NCBI GenBank assembly: GCA_050012855.1
Contig: JBEKGJ010000012.1
Location: 1 to 64,000, forward strand
Reading direction: 5' to 3'
Source of the DNA: JAJXZJ01 sp050012855
Lineage (GTDB): Bacteria; Verrucomicrobiota; Verrucomicrobiia; Limisphaerales; J093
DNA length: 64,000 nucleotides
Under the pieces are notes generated by a model, which saw only the letters and a program-made list of their open reading frames with translations, searched no databases and had not been told where the DNA came from. This document shows positions 55,104 to 64,000 of the stretch, piece after piece. Both the position numbers and the translations under genes were made by a program. Numbering within the stretch: the stretch's first letter is position 1; the number at the start of each line of letters is the position of its first letter.

Positions 55104-55422
55104 TCACAACCTGTCGCACCGACTGGTTCGGCAACTGGATGATCTCTTCCCCGGTTCGAGCCAAACCCGCCTGCTTGGCCTGGCCATGGCTTCCGACGTG
55201 GCGATCTGGGAACACGCCCGTGCAAGGGGTTTCGCGATTGTGACGCTCGACGCGGATTTCGCCGATCTGAGCGTCTTGCACGGCCACCCGCCCAAAGTAA
55301 TCTGGCTGCGCTGCGGCAACGCGACGGTGCAGAGAGTCGCCGAACTTTTTCGCCGGAATCACGCGACGATCCTGGCCTTCGACCAAGACGACCTGTCAAG
55401 TTGTCTGGAACTCTGGGCCTGA
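55087..55422 (+). CDS. DUF5615 PIN-like toxin
   Basis: 111 residues. MRLLFDHNLSHRLV carries the first conserved aspartate, and IVTLDADFADLS the second acidic pair of the DUF5615 PIN-like family, presumed RNase toxins (Mut7-C/PIN fold). It begins inside the DUF433 gene, an arrangement typical of this pair. It is convergent with the TIM-barrel gene ending at 55452. Confidence 0.86.
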   Translation: MRLLFDHNLSHRLVRQLDDLFPGSSQTRLLGLAMASDVAIWEHARARGFAIVTLDADFADLSVLHGHPPKVIWLRCGNATVQRVAELFRRNHATILAFDQDDLSSCLELWA

Positions 55423-55451
55423 GCGTTGGCGGGTGCCTTGCCGGCACCGCC

Positions 55452-56339
55452 CTAAACTCGAACTGCGCCCAGCACTTTCTCCAGGTACTCCCGGTTGGCG
55501 CGGGCGTTGGCCGTGGTTTCCGCGGCGGTGGCGCCCACCTTGACGCCCTCGACCATGATCGGGCCGTTGAACCCGGCCGCCTTCAGCTTCGCGAACACCG
55601 CCTTGAAATCCACTTTGCCGGTGCCGAGCTGGGACATCACCTCCCCTTTCGGCCCAGGACAATCCTTCGCGCAAAAACCGGTGACGTGCCGCGCGATCGG
55701 ATCGAGCTCCTTCAGCGGGTCCCGACCGGTGTAGTAGATGATGTTGCCGGCGTCGAACCAGAGCTTGAAGTTCGGGTGACCGACCTTGTCCAGGCAGCGC
55801 TGGAGTTCCGCCGACGCCGCGCAAACACCGCCGTGCGGTTTGAGGACGAGTTGCAGGCCGCGCTTCTCCGCCTGCGCCGCCGCATCGGCCATGAGACGAT
55901 AGTAGTCGTCGTAATGCTCGGGTCCGTCCACGCCGAAGGTCAGCAGGAACTTCAGCTCCAAGCGCGCCGCGTTTTCGATCTGCCGGCGAACGTCGGCGAA
56001 GTTGTCGGCCAGCGTGGCTTCCGGCTTGAAGTGGAGGGCGGTCAGGTTGACGGCCAGTCCGCGCTGCGCGATCCGCTTCTTCAGCGCCGCCAGGTATTCC
56101 GGCGTGGCCTCGGACGCGGTGAATGCCTCGCCGCGATGGGTGGAGAGCAGGCCGGTGAGTTTGTAACCGGCAGCGGCGATGCCCTCGAGCGCGTCGTCGT
56201 AGCTCCAGTTCGTCCATGCGCGATTGAAACAACCGATCGGCCAGGACGGCGGTTCGGCGGCCCGGGCCTCCGGCCAGGACGCGCCGGCCAGCGCGGCGGC
56301 CGACGCGCTGGCAGTTTGAATAAAGCGGCGGCGGTTCAT
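55452..56339 (-). CDS. Tat-exported TIM-barrel sugar isomerase/epimerase-like protein
   Basis: 295 residues from ATG 56339. A Tat motif (NRRRFIQTASASAAALAGAS) leads into an AP-endonuclease-2-type barrel: LEGIAAAGYKLTGLL, LVLKPHGGVCAAS, LWFDAGNIIYYTGRDP and IMVEGVKVG, which supply candidate metal ligands (His, Asp, Glu). It is distant in sequence from the other barrel at 51546. Substrate unknown; a role in keto-sugar or inositol handling is inference. 101 bp separate it from the GH51 gene. Confidence 0.85.
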   Translation of the reverse strand: MNRRRFIQTASASAAALAGASWPEARAAEPPSWPIGCFNRAWTNWSYDDALEGIAAAGYKLTGLLSTHRGEAFTASEATPEYLAALKKRIAQRGLAVNLTALHFKPEATLADNFADVRRQIENAARLELKFLLTFGVDGPEHYDDYYRLMADAAAQAEKRGLQLVLKPHGGVCAASAELQRCLDKVGHPNFKLWFDAGNIIYYTGRDPLKELDPIARHVTGFCAKDCPGPKGEVMSQLGTGKVDFKAVFAKLKAAGFNGPIMVEGVKVGATAAETTANARANREYLEKVLGAVRV

Positions 56340-56440
56340 GGGTGGGATTATTCCCCTCGGGGTCAGGCATGGCAAGTGCCGTCGTTGACATCCTGCACGG
56401 CCACTTTGTCAGTAGTGCAGCTTGCCGGCCGGGAGCCGAC

Positions 56441-58060
56441 CTAGACCAGATCGAGTTCCAACCGTGTGACCGATGCCGCCGGAAAACGGTGGACCAGCGT
56501 CGCCCCCGACACCATCACTTCCGCGTCCACGGGTTCGACCGCATGGGGCTGGTCGAAGGTGTTGTGCGCATGGATGTCGCCGACGGCCAGCACGCGCGCG
56601 CGACCCGCTTTCACGGTGGCGCCGCGGACCGCAATCTCCGTCGAGCACGCTTCGCTGGCGTGCGGATTCACTACGGTGAGCACGAGCCGCCGGTCATGCA
56701 ATGAGGCCGAACCGGCCAGCGCCGGGAGCGAGGCGGGTTTGCCCGCGCGGGCGCCGATGTTGCCCACGCCAAATTCCGTGCGCAGCGATTGGCCGCCATG
56801 ATGGGCCGCATACAGCTCGAAGACGTGGAAATTCGGCGTCGCCACGAACCGGTCCTCGTGCGCGAGAAAGAGCGAATGCAGGTTGTTGATGAGCTGCGCC
56901 ACGTTCGCCATCGCCACCTTGTCGGCGTGCCGGTTGAAGATATCGAGCGTCAGGCCGGCGACGAGCGCGTCCCGCATCGTGGACATCTGGCCGAAGAGGA
57001 AGGCGGGATGAATCTCCGTGCCCGCCCGGTGCCAGGCGCCCCATTCGTCCACGATCAGCTTCACGCGATGCTCGCGGTCGGTCTCACCCATCGCGCCCCA
57101 GTGCAGGCGAATGAGCGAATCCATCACCGTGGCCTTCTCCAGCAGCTCATACCAATCCTCCACGGTGAAGTCCACGGCGTCGCCCTTGCCGGCGGTGCCG
57201 CAATAGTAATGCATCGCCCAGCCATGCAGCGTGCCCAGCAGGCCGCGGTCGCGCTCGGTCAGTTTTGCGAAGAACTTCCGGGTCCAGTCGAGATCGCCAC
57301 CGTTGGGACCCGAGCCGATGAACGCCAGGGGCACGCCAAAGCCGGGCACCCAGGCCGTGAACCGGCGGAACTCGGTGGCGTATTCTTCGGGCGTGAAATT
57401 GCCGCCGCAACCCCACGATTCGTTGCCGATGCCCCAGAAGCGCACGCGAAACGGGTCGCGGTCGCCCGCGGCGGCGCGCAGGTCGGCGAGCGTGGTGCTG
57501 CCCGCGGGCGCGTTGCAGTAGTCCACCCATTCGTCAAAATCCCGGGCCGTGTTGCCGCGCAGGTTCGTGGCCAGATACGGCTCGGCGCCGATCAACCGGC
57601 AGAACCGGCAGAATTCATTCGTCCCGAATTCGTTCGGGTCGAATTTCTGGGGTCCGTCCGGCGCCTTCTGCATCTGGCCGTCCACGATCCAGAAATTGGG
57701 CCGGCGCGGACGCTGGGCGCGCGGACCGATGCCGTCGCGCCAGTTGTAGCTGTCCGCGAAGCAGCCGCCGGGCCAGCGCACCACGGAGGGCTTGAGCCGG
57801 CGCAGGTGCTCGACCAGCGCCGCGCGGATGCCGCCGATATTCGGCACCTTGGAACCCTCCCCCACCCAGATGCCGTCATAGACCACGCCACCGATGTGTT
57901 CGGTGAAATGACCATGGAGGTTGGGCGAAATCGCACCGATGGGTTCGTTGAGCAGGATTTCCAGCCTCGCCCCGGCGGCCCGGGCGGAACGGGCGGCGAC
58001 CAGACCGGCGGTGGCGAGAGCCGTGGTCTTCAGAAACTGGCGGCGTGGCAGCGTGTTCAT
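56441..58060 (-). CDS. Alpha-L-arabinofuranosidase, GH51 family
   Basis: 539 residues. A Tat-type signal (PRRQFLKTTALATAGLVAAR) precedes a GH51 (beta/alpha)8 barrel: ISPNLHGHFTEHIGGVVYDG, VRWPGGCFADSYNWRDGIGP, acid/base E214 in WGIGNESWG and nucleophile E339 in IVDEWGAWH. The C-terminal 190 residues form the usual beta-sandwich. It removes arabinose side chains from arabinan or arabinoxylan. Start ATG 58060 is set by the Tat motif. It is probably co-transcribed with the downstream isomerase-like gene (55452-56339). Confidence 0.94.
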   Translation of the reverse strand: MNTLPRRQFLKTTALATAGLVAARSARAAGARLEILLNEPIGAISPNLHGHFTEHIGGVVYDGIWVGEGSKVPNIGGIRAALVEHLRRLKPSVVRWPGGCFADSYNWRDGIGPRAQRPRRPNFWIVDGQMQKAPDGPQKFDPNEFGTNEFCRFCRLIGAEPYLATNLRGNTARDFDEWVDYCNAPAGSTTLADLRAAAGDRDPFRVRFWGIGNESWGCGGNFTPEEYATEFRRFTAWVPGFGVPLAFIGSGPNGGDLDWTRKFFAKLTERDRGLLGTLHGWAMHYYCGTAGKGDAVDFTVEDWYELLEKATVMDSLIRLHWGAMGETDREHRVKLIVDEWGAWHRAGTEIHPAFLFGQMSTMRDALVAGLTLDIFNRHADKVAMANVAQLINNLHSLFLAHEDRFVATPNFHVFELYAAHHGGQSLRTEFGVGNIGARAGKPASLPALAGSASLHDRRLVLTVVNPHASEACSTEIAVRGATVKAGRARVLAVGDIHAHNTFDQPHAVEPVDAEVMVSGATLVHRFPAASVTRLELDLV

Positions 58061-58447
58061 GGCTTGTGTTCGGATACGCCATAGCCGAACAACACCGTTC
58101 CGACCAGCAAAACCGCACCGGCGGGAATCCCGACCTTCCCCGCCCGGGCACAGGGTTGTGTGCCGCTTCCCGTCGCGACCGTCACCGGTCAACCCGCCGC
58201 CGCCCCCGCCCCCGGAGCGGGACCGCCTCGGGGGCCGGGGTAGTGTCCTGATTGGCCTTGCCCGGTGGGGCGAGCGGCTCGACGGTTCGACGGCTCGACG
58301 TGAGCTCGCCGACACGTCCCCGCGAGCCGTTTACACCGTGGGGTTTAACCGGCTCGTCAGAGCCCCCACCAGATTAGGACGCCACCAGCGCCGGCGATCG
58401 CTTGACCGCGCGGACGGTGGATGCTGTCATGCGGCCACGTTCATGCC
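58061..58447. other. GC-rich divergent spacer
   Basis: 387 bp between the divergent GH51 and Old Yellow Enzyme genes. No gene is evident. A short tandem of GGCTCGACG/GGTTCGACG lies at about 58275-58300. Promoters for both genes must lie here, but no clear box was found. Confidence 0.5.
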
Positions 58448-59953
58448 ATGCCTGAACCCGGTCTTTTTGTCCGTGTCCCGTCGCTGAAAACGGCGGCGGC
58501 GTTTCGCGCCCACGCGGCCGCGCTGGGCCTTGACCTGCCGTGCGAGGACACCATCCGGGCCGGCCCGGCCTCGCCGCTGGCGCAGCCGTTCGCCGGCGCC
58601 CGGATCAACGGCAAGCGCCTCGCCAACCGCTGGGCGATCCAGCCGATGGAAGGCTGGGACGGCACCATGACGGGCGGCGTCACCGACGATACCCGGCGAC
58701 GCTGGCGGCATTTCGGCGAAAGCGGTGCCGGACTGATCGCCGGTGGCGAAGCGATGGCGGTTCGGCCGGACGGCCGGGCCAATCCCCGACAGCTTGTCAT
58801 CACGGCCACCAACGAACGTGACCTGGCCGAACTGCGCGAAATCGCCGTCCGGGCGCACCGTGAACGTTACGGCAACGCGGACGAACTCGTCATCGGTTTC
58901 CAACTCACCCACTCCGGCCGGTTCAGCAAGCCGCACGACGACCACCGACCGGAGCCGCGCGTCGCGTTCCGGCATCCGTTGCTGGACGCGCGCACCGGCG
59001 TGACGAGCGACACGCAGGTGTTTTCCGACACGGAACTCGAGGGGCTCATCGTGGATTATGTGGCGGCCGCGCGGATCGCCTGGAACGTGGGCGCGGATTT
59101 CGTGGACCTCAAGCATTGCCACGGCTACCTGCTGCACGAACTGCTGGGCGCCCACACGCGGCCGGGCCCGTTCGGCGGCAGTTTCGAGAACCGCACGCGG
59201 ATGTTGCGCAAGCTGGTCGCGGCCATTCGCGCCAGTGGCAATCGCATCGAGCTGGGAGTCCGGCTCAGTGCCTTTGACCTGGTGCCTTTCCAACCGGACC
59301 CGGCCACCAGCCGTCCGGGCAAACCGGGTCGCGGCGTGCCGATGGACTTCGCGCGATGCCTCCCCTACCGCTACGGCTTCGGCGTCAACCCGGCAAACCC
59401 AGCCGAACCGGATTTGACCGAGACCTTTCAGTTCGCGGAGCTTTGTGTCGCGCTGGGCGTGAAGGTGATCAATCTGAGCGCCGGTTCGCCGTACTACAAT
59501 CCGCACGTCATCCGCCCGGCGCTGCATCCGCCCAGCGACGGTTACCTGCCGCCCGAAGATCCGGTGGTCGGCGTCGCCCTGCAGATCGGAGCGGTGCGCC
59601 AGGTGAAAGCACACTTGGACCGGACCCGGGAGCCGGGCACGGACGGGGATCGCCCGGTGATCATCGGATCCGCGTACAGCTACTTGCAGGAATACTTGCC
59701 GCACGTGGCCCAGGCCGTGGTGCGGCAGGGCTGGACCGATCTCGTGGGCGTGGGTCGGATGGTGTTGAGCTATCCAACCATGCTGGCCGACGCGATGGCG
59801 ACCGGCACGGTCAATTCCAAGCGGATTTGCCGCACGTTCAGCGACTGCACCACAGCACCGCGGCACGGACTGATCAGCGGCTGCTATCCGCTGGACCGCC
59901 ACTATGCCGGGAAACCGGAGGCGGCGCAGTTGAAGGCCATCAAGCGCGGTTGA
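58448..59953 (+). CDS. NADH:flavin oxidoreductase, Old Yellow Enzyme family
   Basis: 501 residues, longer than classical OYE (about 360-400). FMN-barrel motifs are present: NRWAIQPMEGWDG, IGFQLTHSGRFSKP (the HSGR motif), DFVDLKHCHGYLLHELL with GGSFENRTRMLRKLV, and a late IIGSAYSYLQ with DLVGVGRMVLSYP. The last 35 residues contain two or three Cys (RICRTFSDCTT, SGCYP) in the place where the 2,4-dienoyl-CoA-reductase group binds an iron-sulfur cluster, though the spacing is not classical. It probably reduces an enone; substrate unknown. The first 50 residues are extra to the family. ATG 58448. Confidence 0.88.
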   Translation: MPEPGLFVRVPSLKTAAAFRAHAAALGLDLPCEDTIRAGPASPLAQPFAGARINGKRLANRWAIQPMEGWDGTMTGGVTDDTRRRWRHFGESGAGLIAGGEAMAVRPDGRANPRQLVITATNERDLAELREIAVRAHRERYGNADELVIGFQLTHSGRFSKPHDDHRPEPRVAFRHPLLDARTGVTSDTQVFSDTELEGLIVDYVAAARIAWNVGADFVDLKHCHGYLLHELLGAHTRPGPFGGSFENRTRMLRKLVAAIRASGNRIELGVRLSAFDLVPFQPDPATSRPGKPGRGVPMDFARCLPYRYGFGVNPANPAEPDLTETFQFAELCVALGVKVINLSAGSPYYNPHVIRPALHPPSDGYLPPEDPVVGVALQIGAVRQVKAHLDRTREPGTDGDRPVIIGSAYSYLQEYLPHVAQAVVRQGWTDLVGVGRMVLSYPTMLADAMATGTVNSKRICRTFSDCTTAPRHGLISGCYPLDRHYAGKPEAAQLKAIKRG

Positions 59954-59980
59954 ACTGTGCGGCCCCGGCGCCGGCCGAGA

Positions 59981-62248
59981 TTACACGGTGAGCACGCCGC
60001 CCTGGCTGGCATTGGTGACCAGCTTCTGATAGCGCGCCAGCCAGCCGGTTAGGTCGCGTTTCACCGGCTGCCAGGTCTGGCGACGCTCCGCCAACTCGGC
60101 CTCCGGCACGCAGATGTCCATGCGCCGATTGGGGAAGTCAATGCGGACGCGGTCGCCGGGTCGGAGCAAACCGATGGGACCGCCTTCAGCCGCCTCGGGC
60201 GACACGTGGCCAATACAGGCGCCCGTGGTCCCGCCGCTGAACCGGCCGTCGGTGACCAGCGCCACCTTGTCGCCGAGACCCATGCCGGCGATGTAACTCG
60301 TGGGCGAGAGCATTTCCTGCATGCCGGGGCCGCCGCGCGGTCCCTCGTTGCGGATGACGACCACGTCGCCCGGCTTGACTTGGCCGCCGAGGATGCCGGC
60401 ACAGGCATCGTCCTGGCTCTCGAAAATCACGCAGGGACCTTCGAAAACAAGACCGGGGCCACAGTTCTTCTTGAATTCCTCGCTGATGCCGGCGGTCTTG
60501 ACCACACTGCCGTCGGGGGCAAGCTGGCCGTAGAGGATCGCGAGGCCGCCGTCGGGGCTGTAAGCGGTATCCTTGGTGCGAATGCAATCCTTCGCGTCGA
60601 AATTCCAGACGGAATCGTAAGGCATGAGGCCGCTGGGCACGACGCGGGCCAGGTGCTTGGGATCCGTGTCGAACTCGGCGCGGCGGATGACCCAGTTCTT
60701 CAACCGCCGGGCGCGCACGAAGGCGAAGGGTTGGCGCGTGCCGCCCTTCTCGTAGCGCCACAGCAGCAGCACCGGCTCCTTGCGATACTCCCCCAGCTCG
60801 GCGCGGACGAGGCCCTTGGCCTCCTGGAGCTGCTGCTCGATGGCCGGGCGCAACTGCTCGAGCCCTTTCAAAACCACGCCCCCGGGCATCTTGACGACGG
60901 CCTTTTTGTCGTAGAGGGCCAACTGCGCTTCGACATCACCCGCGTTCCACGCCGCCGCATCCCGCCAGAACGTTATGGCCACCGGGTCGGCGGGGTAAAA
61001 GAGCATTGGCTTAGGCGCCAGGTTGCCGCCGGCCGTGCGGCCGACCGCGCCCATCTTGTCGTTGGGATCCACGACGATTGCCGAGGCGCCTGAAATGCGG
61101 ACGGACTTTGCCCACGCGGTGCATTTGTCCGAACGCACATCCCACTCGTCAATGTTCTCGGCGATGGTTTTGCCGGTGACGGTCCGGCAATTCCCGTTCA
61201 GCACGCCCATCCGCTTCAGTTCGCCGAGAATCGTGTGGATGCCCCCGGCGCGATGCACGTCCTGCAGATGGTAATTCGAGGATGGCGAGACTTTGCACAG
61301 GCAGGGAATCCGGCGCGAGATTTCGTCAATGCGTTTGATGTCGTAGGCGATGCCGGCTTCGCGGGCGATGGCCAGCGTGTGGAGGATGGTGTTCGTGGAG
61401 CCGCCCATGGCCACATCGAGCATGATGGCGTTGTCGAACGCCTCGAGGGTGGCGATGTCGCGCGGCTTGAGGTCGCTCGCCACGAGCTTGACGATGGCGC
61501 GGGCGGCGCGGTCATACAGCGCCTCGCGTTCCTTCGAGACGGCGAGAATCGTGCCGTTGCCGGGCAACGCCATGCCCAACGCCTCGCACAGGCAGTTCAT
61601 CGAATTGGCCGTGAACATGCCGGAACACGAACCGCAGGTCGGGCAGGCGGTTTGTTCGAGCTTCTTCAATTGCTCCTCGGTGATCTTGCCGGTCTTGAGT
61701 TCGCCGACGCCCTTGAACACGGAAATCAGATCCGAGTTGGCCGACGCCGGCTGGAGATAGGCGGCGAGGTCTTCGTGCGTGGCCTTCTGCTCGGCGATGC
61801 CGGCCGCCATCGGTCCACCGCTCACGAAGACGGTCGGGATGTTGACGCGCATGGCCGCCATCAACATGCCGGGCACGATCTTGTCGCAGTTGGGAATACA
61901 GACCATGCCGTCGAAGCAATGCGCCCGGAGCATGGTTTCCACGGTATCGGCGATGAGCTCGCGCGAGGGCAGCGAATACAACATGCCGGAGTGGCCCATC
62001 GCGATGCCGTCGTCCACCCCGATGGTGTTGAAGATGAACGGCACGCCGCCGGCGGCGCGCACCAGGCGCTTGACGAGCAGGCCCACCTCGTTCAAGTGGG
62101 CGTGGCCGGGGATGCAGTCGGTGTACGAGTTGGCGATGGCGATAAACGGCTTGTTCCAGTCGTCTTCGGACTCGATGGAGCCGGTGGCGCGGAGGAGCGC
62201 GCGATGAGGGGCGCGTTCAAAACCCTGCTTGATGATGTCGGAGCGCAT
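59981..62248 (-). CDS. ilvD: Dihydroxy-acid dehydratase with inserted NTF2-like domain
   Basis: 755 residues; the normal length is about 560. Dehydrates dihydroxy-isovalerate and -methylvalerate in Val/Ile synthesis. Cluster cysteines are C45 (SYTDCIPGH), C121 (CIPNCDK) and C205/C208 (TCGSCSGM). MGGSTNT, GGIHTILGEL and DGRFSGGTTG are standard. Residues about 420-536 are foreign to the family: FWRDAAAWNAGDVEAQLALY, then a region with RRLKNWVIRRAEFD, like an NTF2/SnoaL domain of about 115 residues. It lies between the GKTIAEN segment and the DGGLAILYGQLAPDG segment. ATG 62248 is preferred to TTG 62263. The core is intact, so the enzyme may be active. Confidence 0.93.
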   Translation of the reverse strand: MRSDIIKQGFERAPHRALLRATGSIESEDDWNKPFIAIANSYTDCIPGHAHLNEVGLLVKRLVRAAGGVPFIFNTIGVDDGIAMGHSGMLYSLPSRELIADTVETMLRAHCFDGMVCIPNCDKIVPGMLMAAMRVNIPTVFVSGGPMAAGIAEQKATHEDLAAYLQPASANSDLISVFKGVGELKTGKITEEQLKKLEQTACPTCGSCSGMFTANSMNCLCEALGMALPGNGTILAVSKEREALYDRAARAIVKLVASDLKPRDIATLEAFDNAIMLDVAMGGSTNTILHTLAIAREAGIAYDIKRIDEISRRIPCLCKVSPSSNYHLQDVHRAGGIHTILGELKRMGVLNGNCRTVTGKTIAENIDEWDVRSDKCTAWAKSVRISGASAIVVDPNDKMGAVGRTAGGNLAPKPMLFYPADPVAITFWRDAAAWNAGDVEAQLALYDKKAVVKMPGGVVLKGLEQLRPAIEQQLQEAKGLVRAELGEYRKEPVLLLWRYEKGGTRQPFAFVRARRLKNWVIRRAEFDTDPKHLARVVPSGLMPYDSVWNFDAKDCIRTKDTAYSPDGGLAILYGQLAPDGSVVKTAGISEEFKKNCGPGLVFEGPCVIFESQDDACAGILGGQVKPGDVVVIRNEGPRGGPGMQEMLSPTSYIAGMGLGDKVALVTDGRFSGGTTGACIGHVSPEAAEGGPIGLLRPGDRVRIDFPNRRMDICVPEAELAERRQTWQPVKRDLTGWLARYQKLVTNASQGGVLTV

Positions 62249-62376
62249 AGTGGTCACAGTCAATGTCCACCACCTTTACCGCGAAACCGGGCGCCTGTCA
62301 CGTCTTTGAAACCGCCAACTGATCCGCCGGTGCCATTTGTGTTGTTGGCCGGACGCGGGTGCGTTATGGAAACACC

Positions 62377-64000
62377 ATGCCTGCACTCCAACGCCTGCTG
62401 CTTCCGGCCGTTACTGGCCTGTGCCTGTTGCTAATCCCGCCAGTTGGAGGCGCCGCCCTGCCGACGTTCGATTTCACCCGCGCGGCAGACTGTGCGGATT
62501 GGACGCCGGCGCACGACCTCGCGCGCCTCGAGGCGATCACCGAGGGGTTGCGGGCCGAGATCACCGGCGACGACCCGTATTTCCACGGGCCACCGCGCGA
62601 TTTCCCGGCGAGCACTCCGCTCTGGCTGCGCGTGAAGCTCAAGTCCGAGCAGGGCGGCACCTGCCAGGTGTTCTACTTCCGCGACCAGGCCACCGAAGAA
62701 AACTCGGTGCGGTTCGAGGTGCCGGCGGGTGCGTGGTTCGAGGCCCGGGTGCGACTGCCGGCGCTCGGTCCCGGCTGGCGGTTGCGCCTCGATCCGCCCG
62801 GCGACCACGGCGCCTGCACCTTCGCCTCGCTCGCCTTCGCGGAGCGAGTGCGACCGGAACCACCGGCGTGGCCGCCGCCCGACGCGGCGGTCCCGGGCGC
62901 GGACGCAATCACGCTCGCGTCAGGCGATCTGAAACTGGTGCATGGTCGGGACGCCTTGGGGAACTTCGAGGTGCGGGTCGCCGACCGGCTCATGGCGTGC
63001 GGCAACCGTCGGGCGCTGATCGGCTACATGGCCGAGGAACAGGTCCGCTGGGTGCCGTTCGGCAACGGACCCGGCAGCACCGTTCGGATTGATTACACGC
63101 CGCGGACGCAGGTGGCCGACACCCTGCTGGGCGGCACGCTCCGCGCCCACGCCACCATGAGCGACCCGGATGGCGGGCGCTGGGACATCGAGCAGGTCTT
63201 TGCCCCCTCCAGTGCCGGCACGCTGGCCATGACCACGCGCGTCTCCGTGGACCATGACCGGGACGTGCTGTACTTGCCCCTGTTCACCCTGCTGCCCGGC
63301 CTGGGCAGCTACGGCACTAACAAGACGCAGGCGCTGTTTCCCGGCGTCGAATACCTGGAAAACGAACCGAGCAGTTCAACCGCGGACTTGAACCGGCCGG
63401 CGGCCAACCGCGAAGTGCCGGACACGATCAAGTTCACCTTCCCGCTCATGGTCGTGGCCGCGGAGGACCGGTACATCGGCCTGCTGTGGAGCCGCGATCA
63501 GGATACCAACGTCTGCGCCGTGTTCGACTCGCCCGACCGCCTTTTCCAGTCCGGCGCACAGGTGATGGGGTTGTTGTTCCCCGGCTCGGACGGCGAGAAC
63601 CGCGAGGAGAACAGCCTTTTGCCTTACGAGGCCATCCACGTCCGGGCGGACCACAAGATCGTCATCAACGCCCTGATTCTCGGGGGCCGCGGGAGGACGA
63701 TCGTTCCCGCCGTCCAGGAATATGTGCGTCTCAACGGCCTGCCCGCCCTACCCGATCCAGGCATGGCCGAAAGCGCTTACGCCACGCTGGCGGCGCATGG
63801 CTGGCTTGACTCGCGCATCCGGGAAGGCAACCGCTTCCGACACGCCTTCTGGCCGGGGTTTAACGCCGCGCCTTCCGCCGACGCCGCGTGGACGATGGAC
63901 TGGCTGTCCGCCCGGGTGGACGATCCGAACCTGGTCCCGCGATTGCGGGAAGCCTCGACCGCCGCGCTCACGAATGTTCCCCCGCCGGGCCGCAACGGGT
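62377..64000 (+). CDS. Secreted hypothetical protein, 3' end outside the window
   Basis: At least 541 residues from ATG 62377, open to the window end. A signal peptide (LLLPAVTGLCLLLIPPVGGAA) is followed by a beta-rich region with sugar-binding flavour (LWLRVKLKSEQGGTCQVFYF), then VRIDYTPRTQ, PLFTLLPGLGSYGTNKTQALFPG and a helical end. It may be a family of Verrucomicrobia/Planctomycetes proteins with a glycosidase-like N-terminus. I cannot name a function. The upstream neighbour is the divergent ilvD. Confidence 0.65.
   Translation, partial: MPALQRLLLPAVTGLCLLLIPPVGGAALPTFDFTRAADCADWTPAHDLARLEAITEGLRAEITGDDPYFHGPPRDFPASTPLWLRVKLKSEQGGTCQVFYFRDQATEENSVRFEVPAGAWFEARVRLPALGPGWRLRLDPPGDHGACTFASLAFAERVRPEPPAWPPPDAAVPGADAITLASGDLKLVHGRDALGNFEVRVADRLMACGNRRALIGYMAEEQVRWVPFGNGPGSTVRIDYTPRTQVADTLLGGTLRAHATMSDPDGGRWDIEQVFAPSSAGTLAMTTRVSVDHDRDVLYLPLFTLLPGLGSYGTNKTQALFPGVEYLENEPSSSTADLNRPAANREVPDTIKFTFPLMVVAAEDRYIGLLWSRDQDTNVCAVFDSPDRLFQSGAQVMGLLFPGSDGENREENSLLPYEAIHVRADHKIVINALILGGRGRTIVPAVQEYVRLNGLPALPDPGMAESAYATLAAHGWLDSRIREGNRFRHAFWPGFNAAPSADAAWTMDWLSARVDDPNLVPRLREASTAALTNVPPPGRNG

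Overview
The window looks like a chromosomal stretch of a high-GC Verrucomicrobiota bacterium, probably of the Limisphaerales/Pedosphaera type (inference from content, no marker phylogeny was run). Pointers are the tandem PEP-CTERM proteins, a DUF1080 protein, Tat-exported Gfo/Idh/MocA and TIM-barrel proteins, an ECF sigma factor with a long C-terminal extension, and giant secreted proteins with FG-GAP and Ig-like repeats. Short palindromic and low-complexity repeats are scattered between genes and, in two or three places, inside reading frames. No CRISPR array, phage, integrase or complete transposon was seen.

Layout. 1-8.1 kb: a tRNA-like 3' end, a SWIM zinc-finger gene with a small inverted-repeat element at its 5' end, a TauE/SafE permease, a secreted HEAT-repeat protein, two membrane-associated proteins, and rsfS-nadD. 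8.2-17.6 kb: a DUF1080-GNAT-cstA operon on the minus strand, secA-purM on the plus strand, and gltX. 17.9-27.4 kb: a secreted beta-helix-like protein, then a tightly overlapping three-gene operon made of a DUF6057-like membrane protein, an exported propeller with a CxxCH haem motif, and a double FG-GAP/ASPIC-UnbV protein. 27.5-31 kb: glycyl-tRNA synthetase with two insertions, convergent with rhamnulokinase. 31-38.8 kb: two PEP-CTERM paralogues and an 1870-residue subtilisin-like protease with repeats. 38.9-43.7 kb, minus strand: mbfA (ferritin-VIT1 fusion), ilvE, infA, and a tonB-exbB-exbD cassette. 43.7-48.7 kb: a decayed SDR, a possible group II intron remnant, a Gfo/Idh oxidoreductase, an ECF sigma factor fused to a transmembrane segment and a SecD-like domain, and a VapBC-type pair. 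48.8-64 kb: a HypD-like glycyl radical enzyme carrying an in-frame palindromic insert, two Tat-exported TIM-barrel isomerase-like proteins, an SDR, an alpha/alpha-toroid protein, a DUF433/DUF5615 pair, a GH51 arabinofuranosidase, an Old Yellow Enzyme relative, ilvD with an inserted NTF2-like domain, and a partial secreted protein.

How it fits together: the housekeeping genes (secA, purM, gltX, glyQS, nadD, rsfS, infA, ilvE, ilvD) are scattered singly among accessory genes for plant-type sugar use (rhamnulokinase, arabinofuranosidase, isomerase-like proteins, DUF1080, oxidoreductases) and for cell-surface or exported proteins. The most unusual items are the sigma factor with a SecD-like tail, the NTF2-like domain inside dihydroxy-acid dehydratase, and in-frame repeat insertions in the glycyl radical enzyme and glycyl-tRNA synthetase genes.
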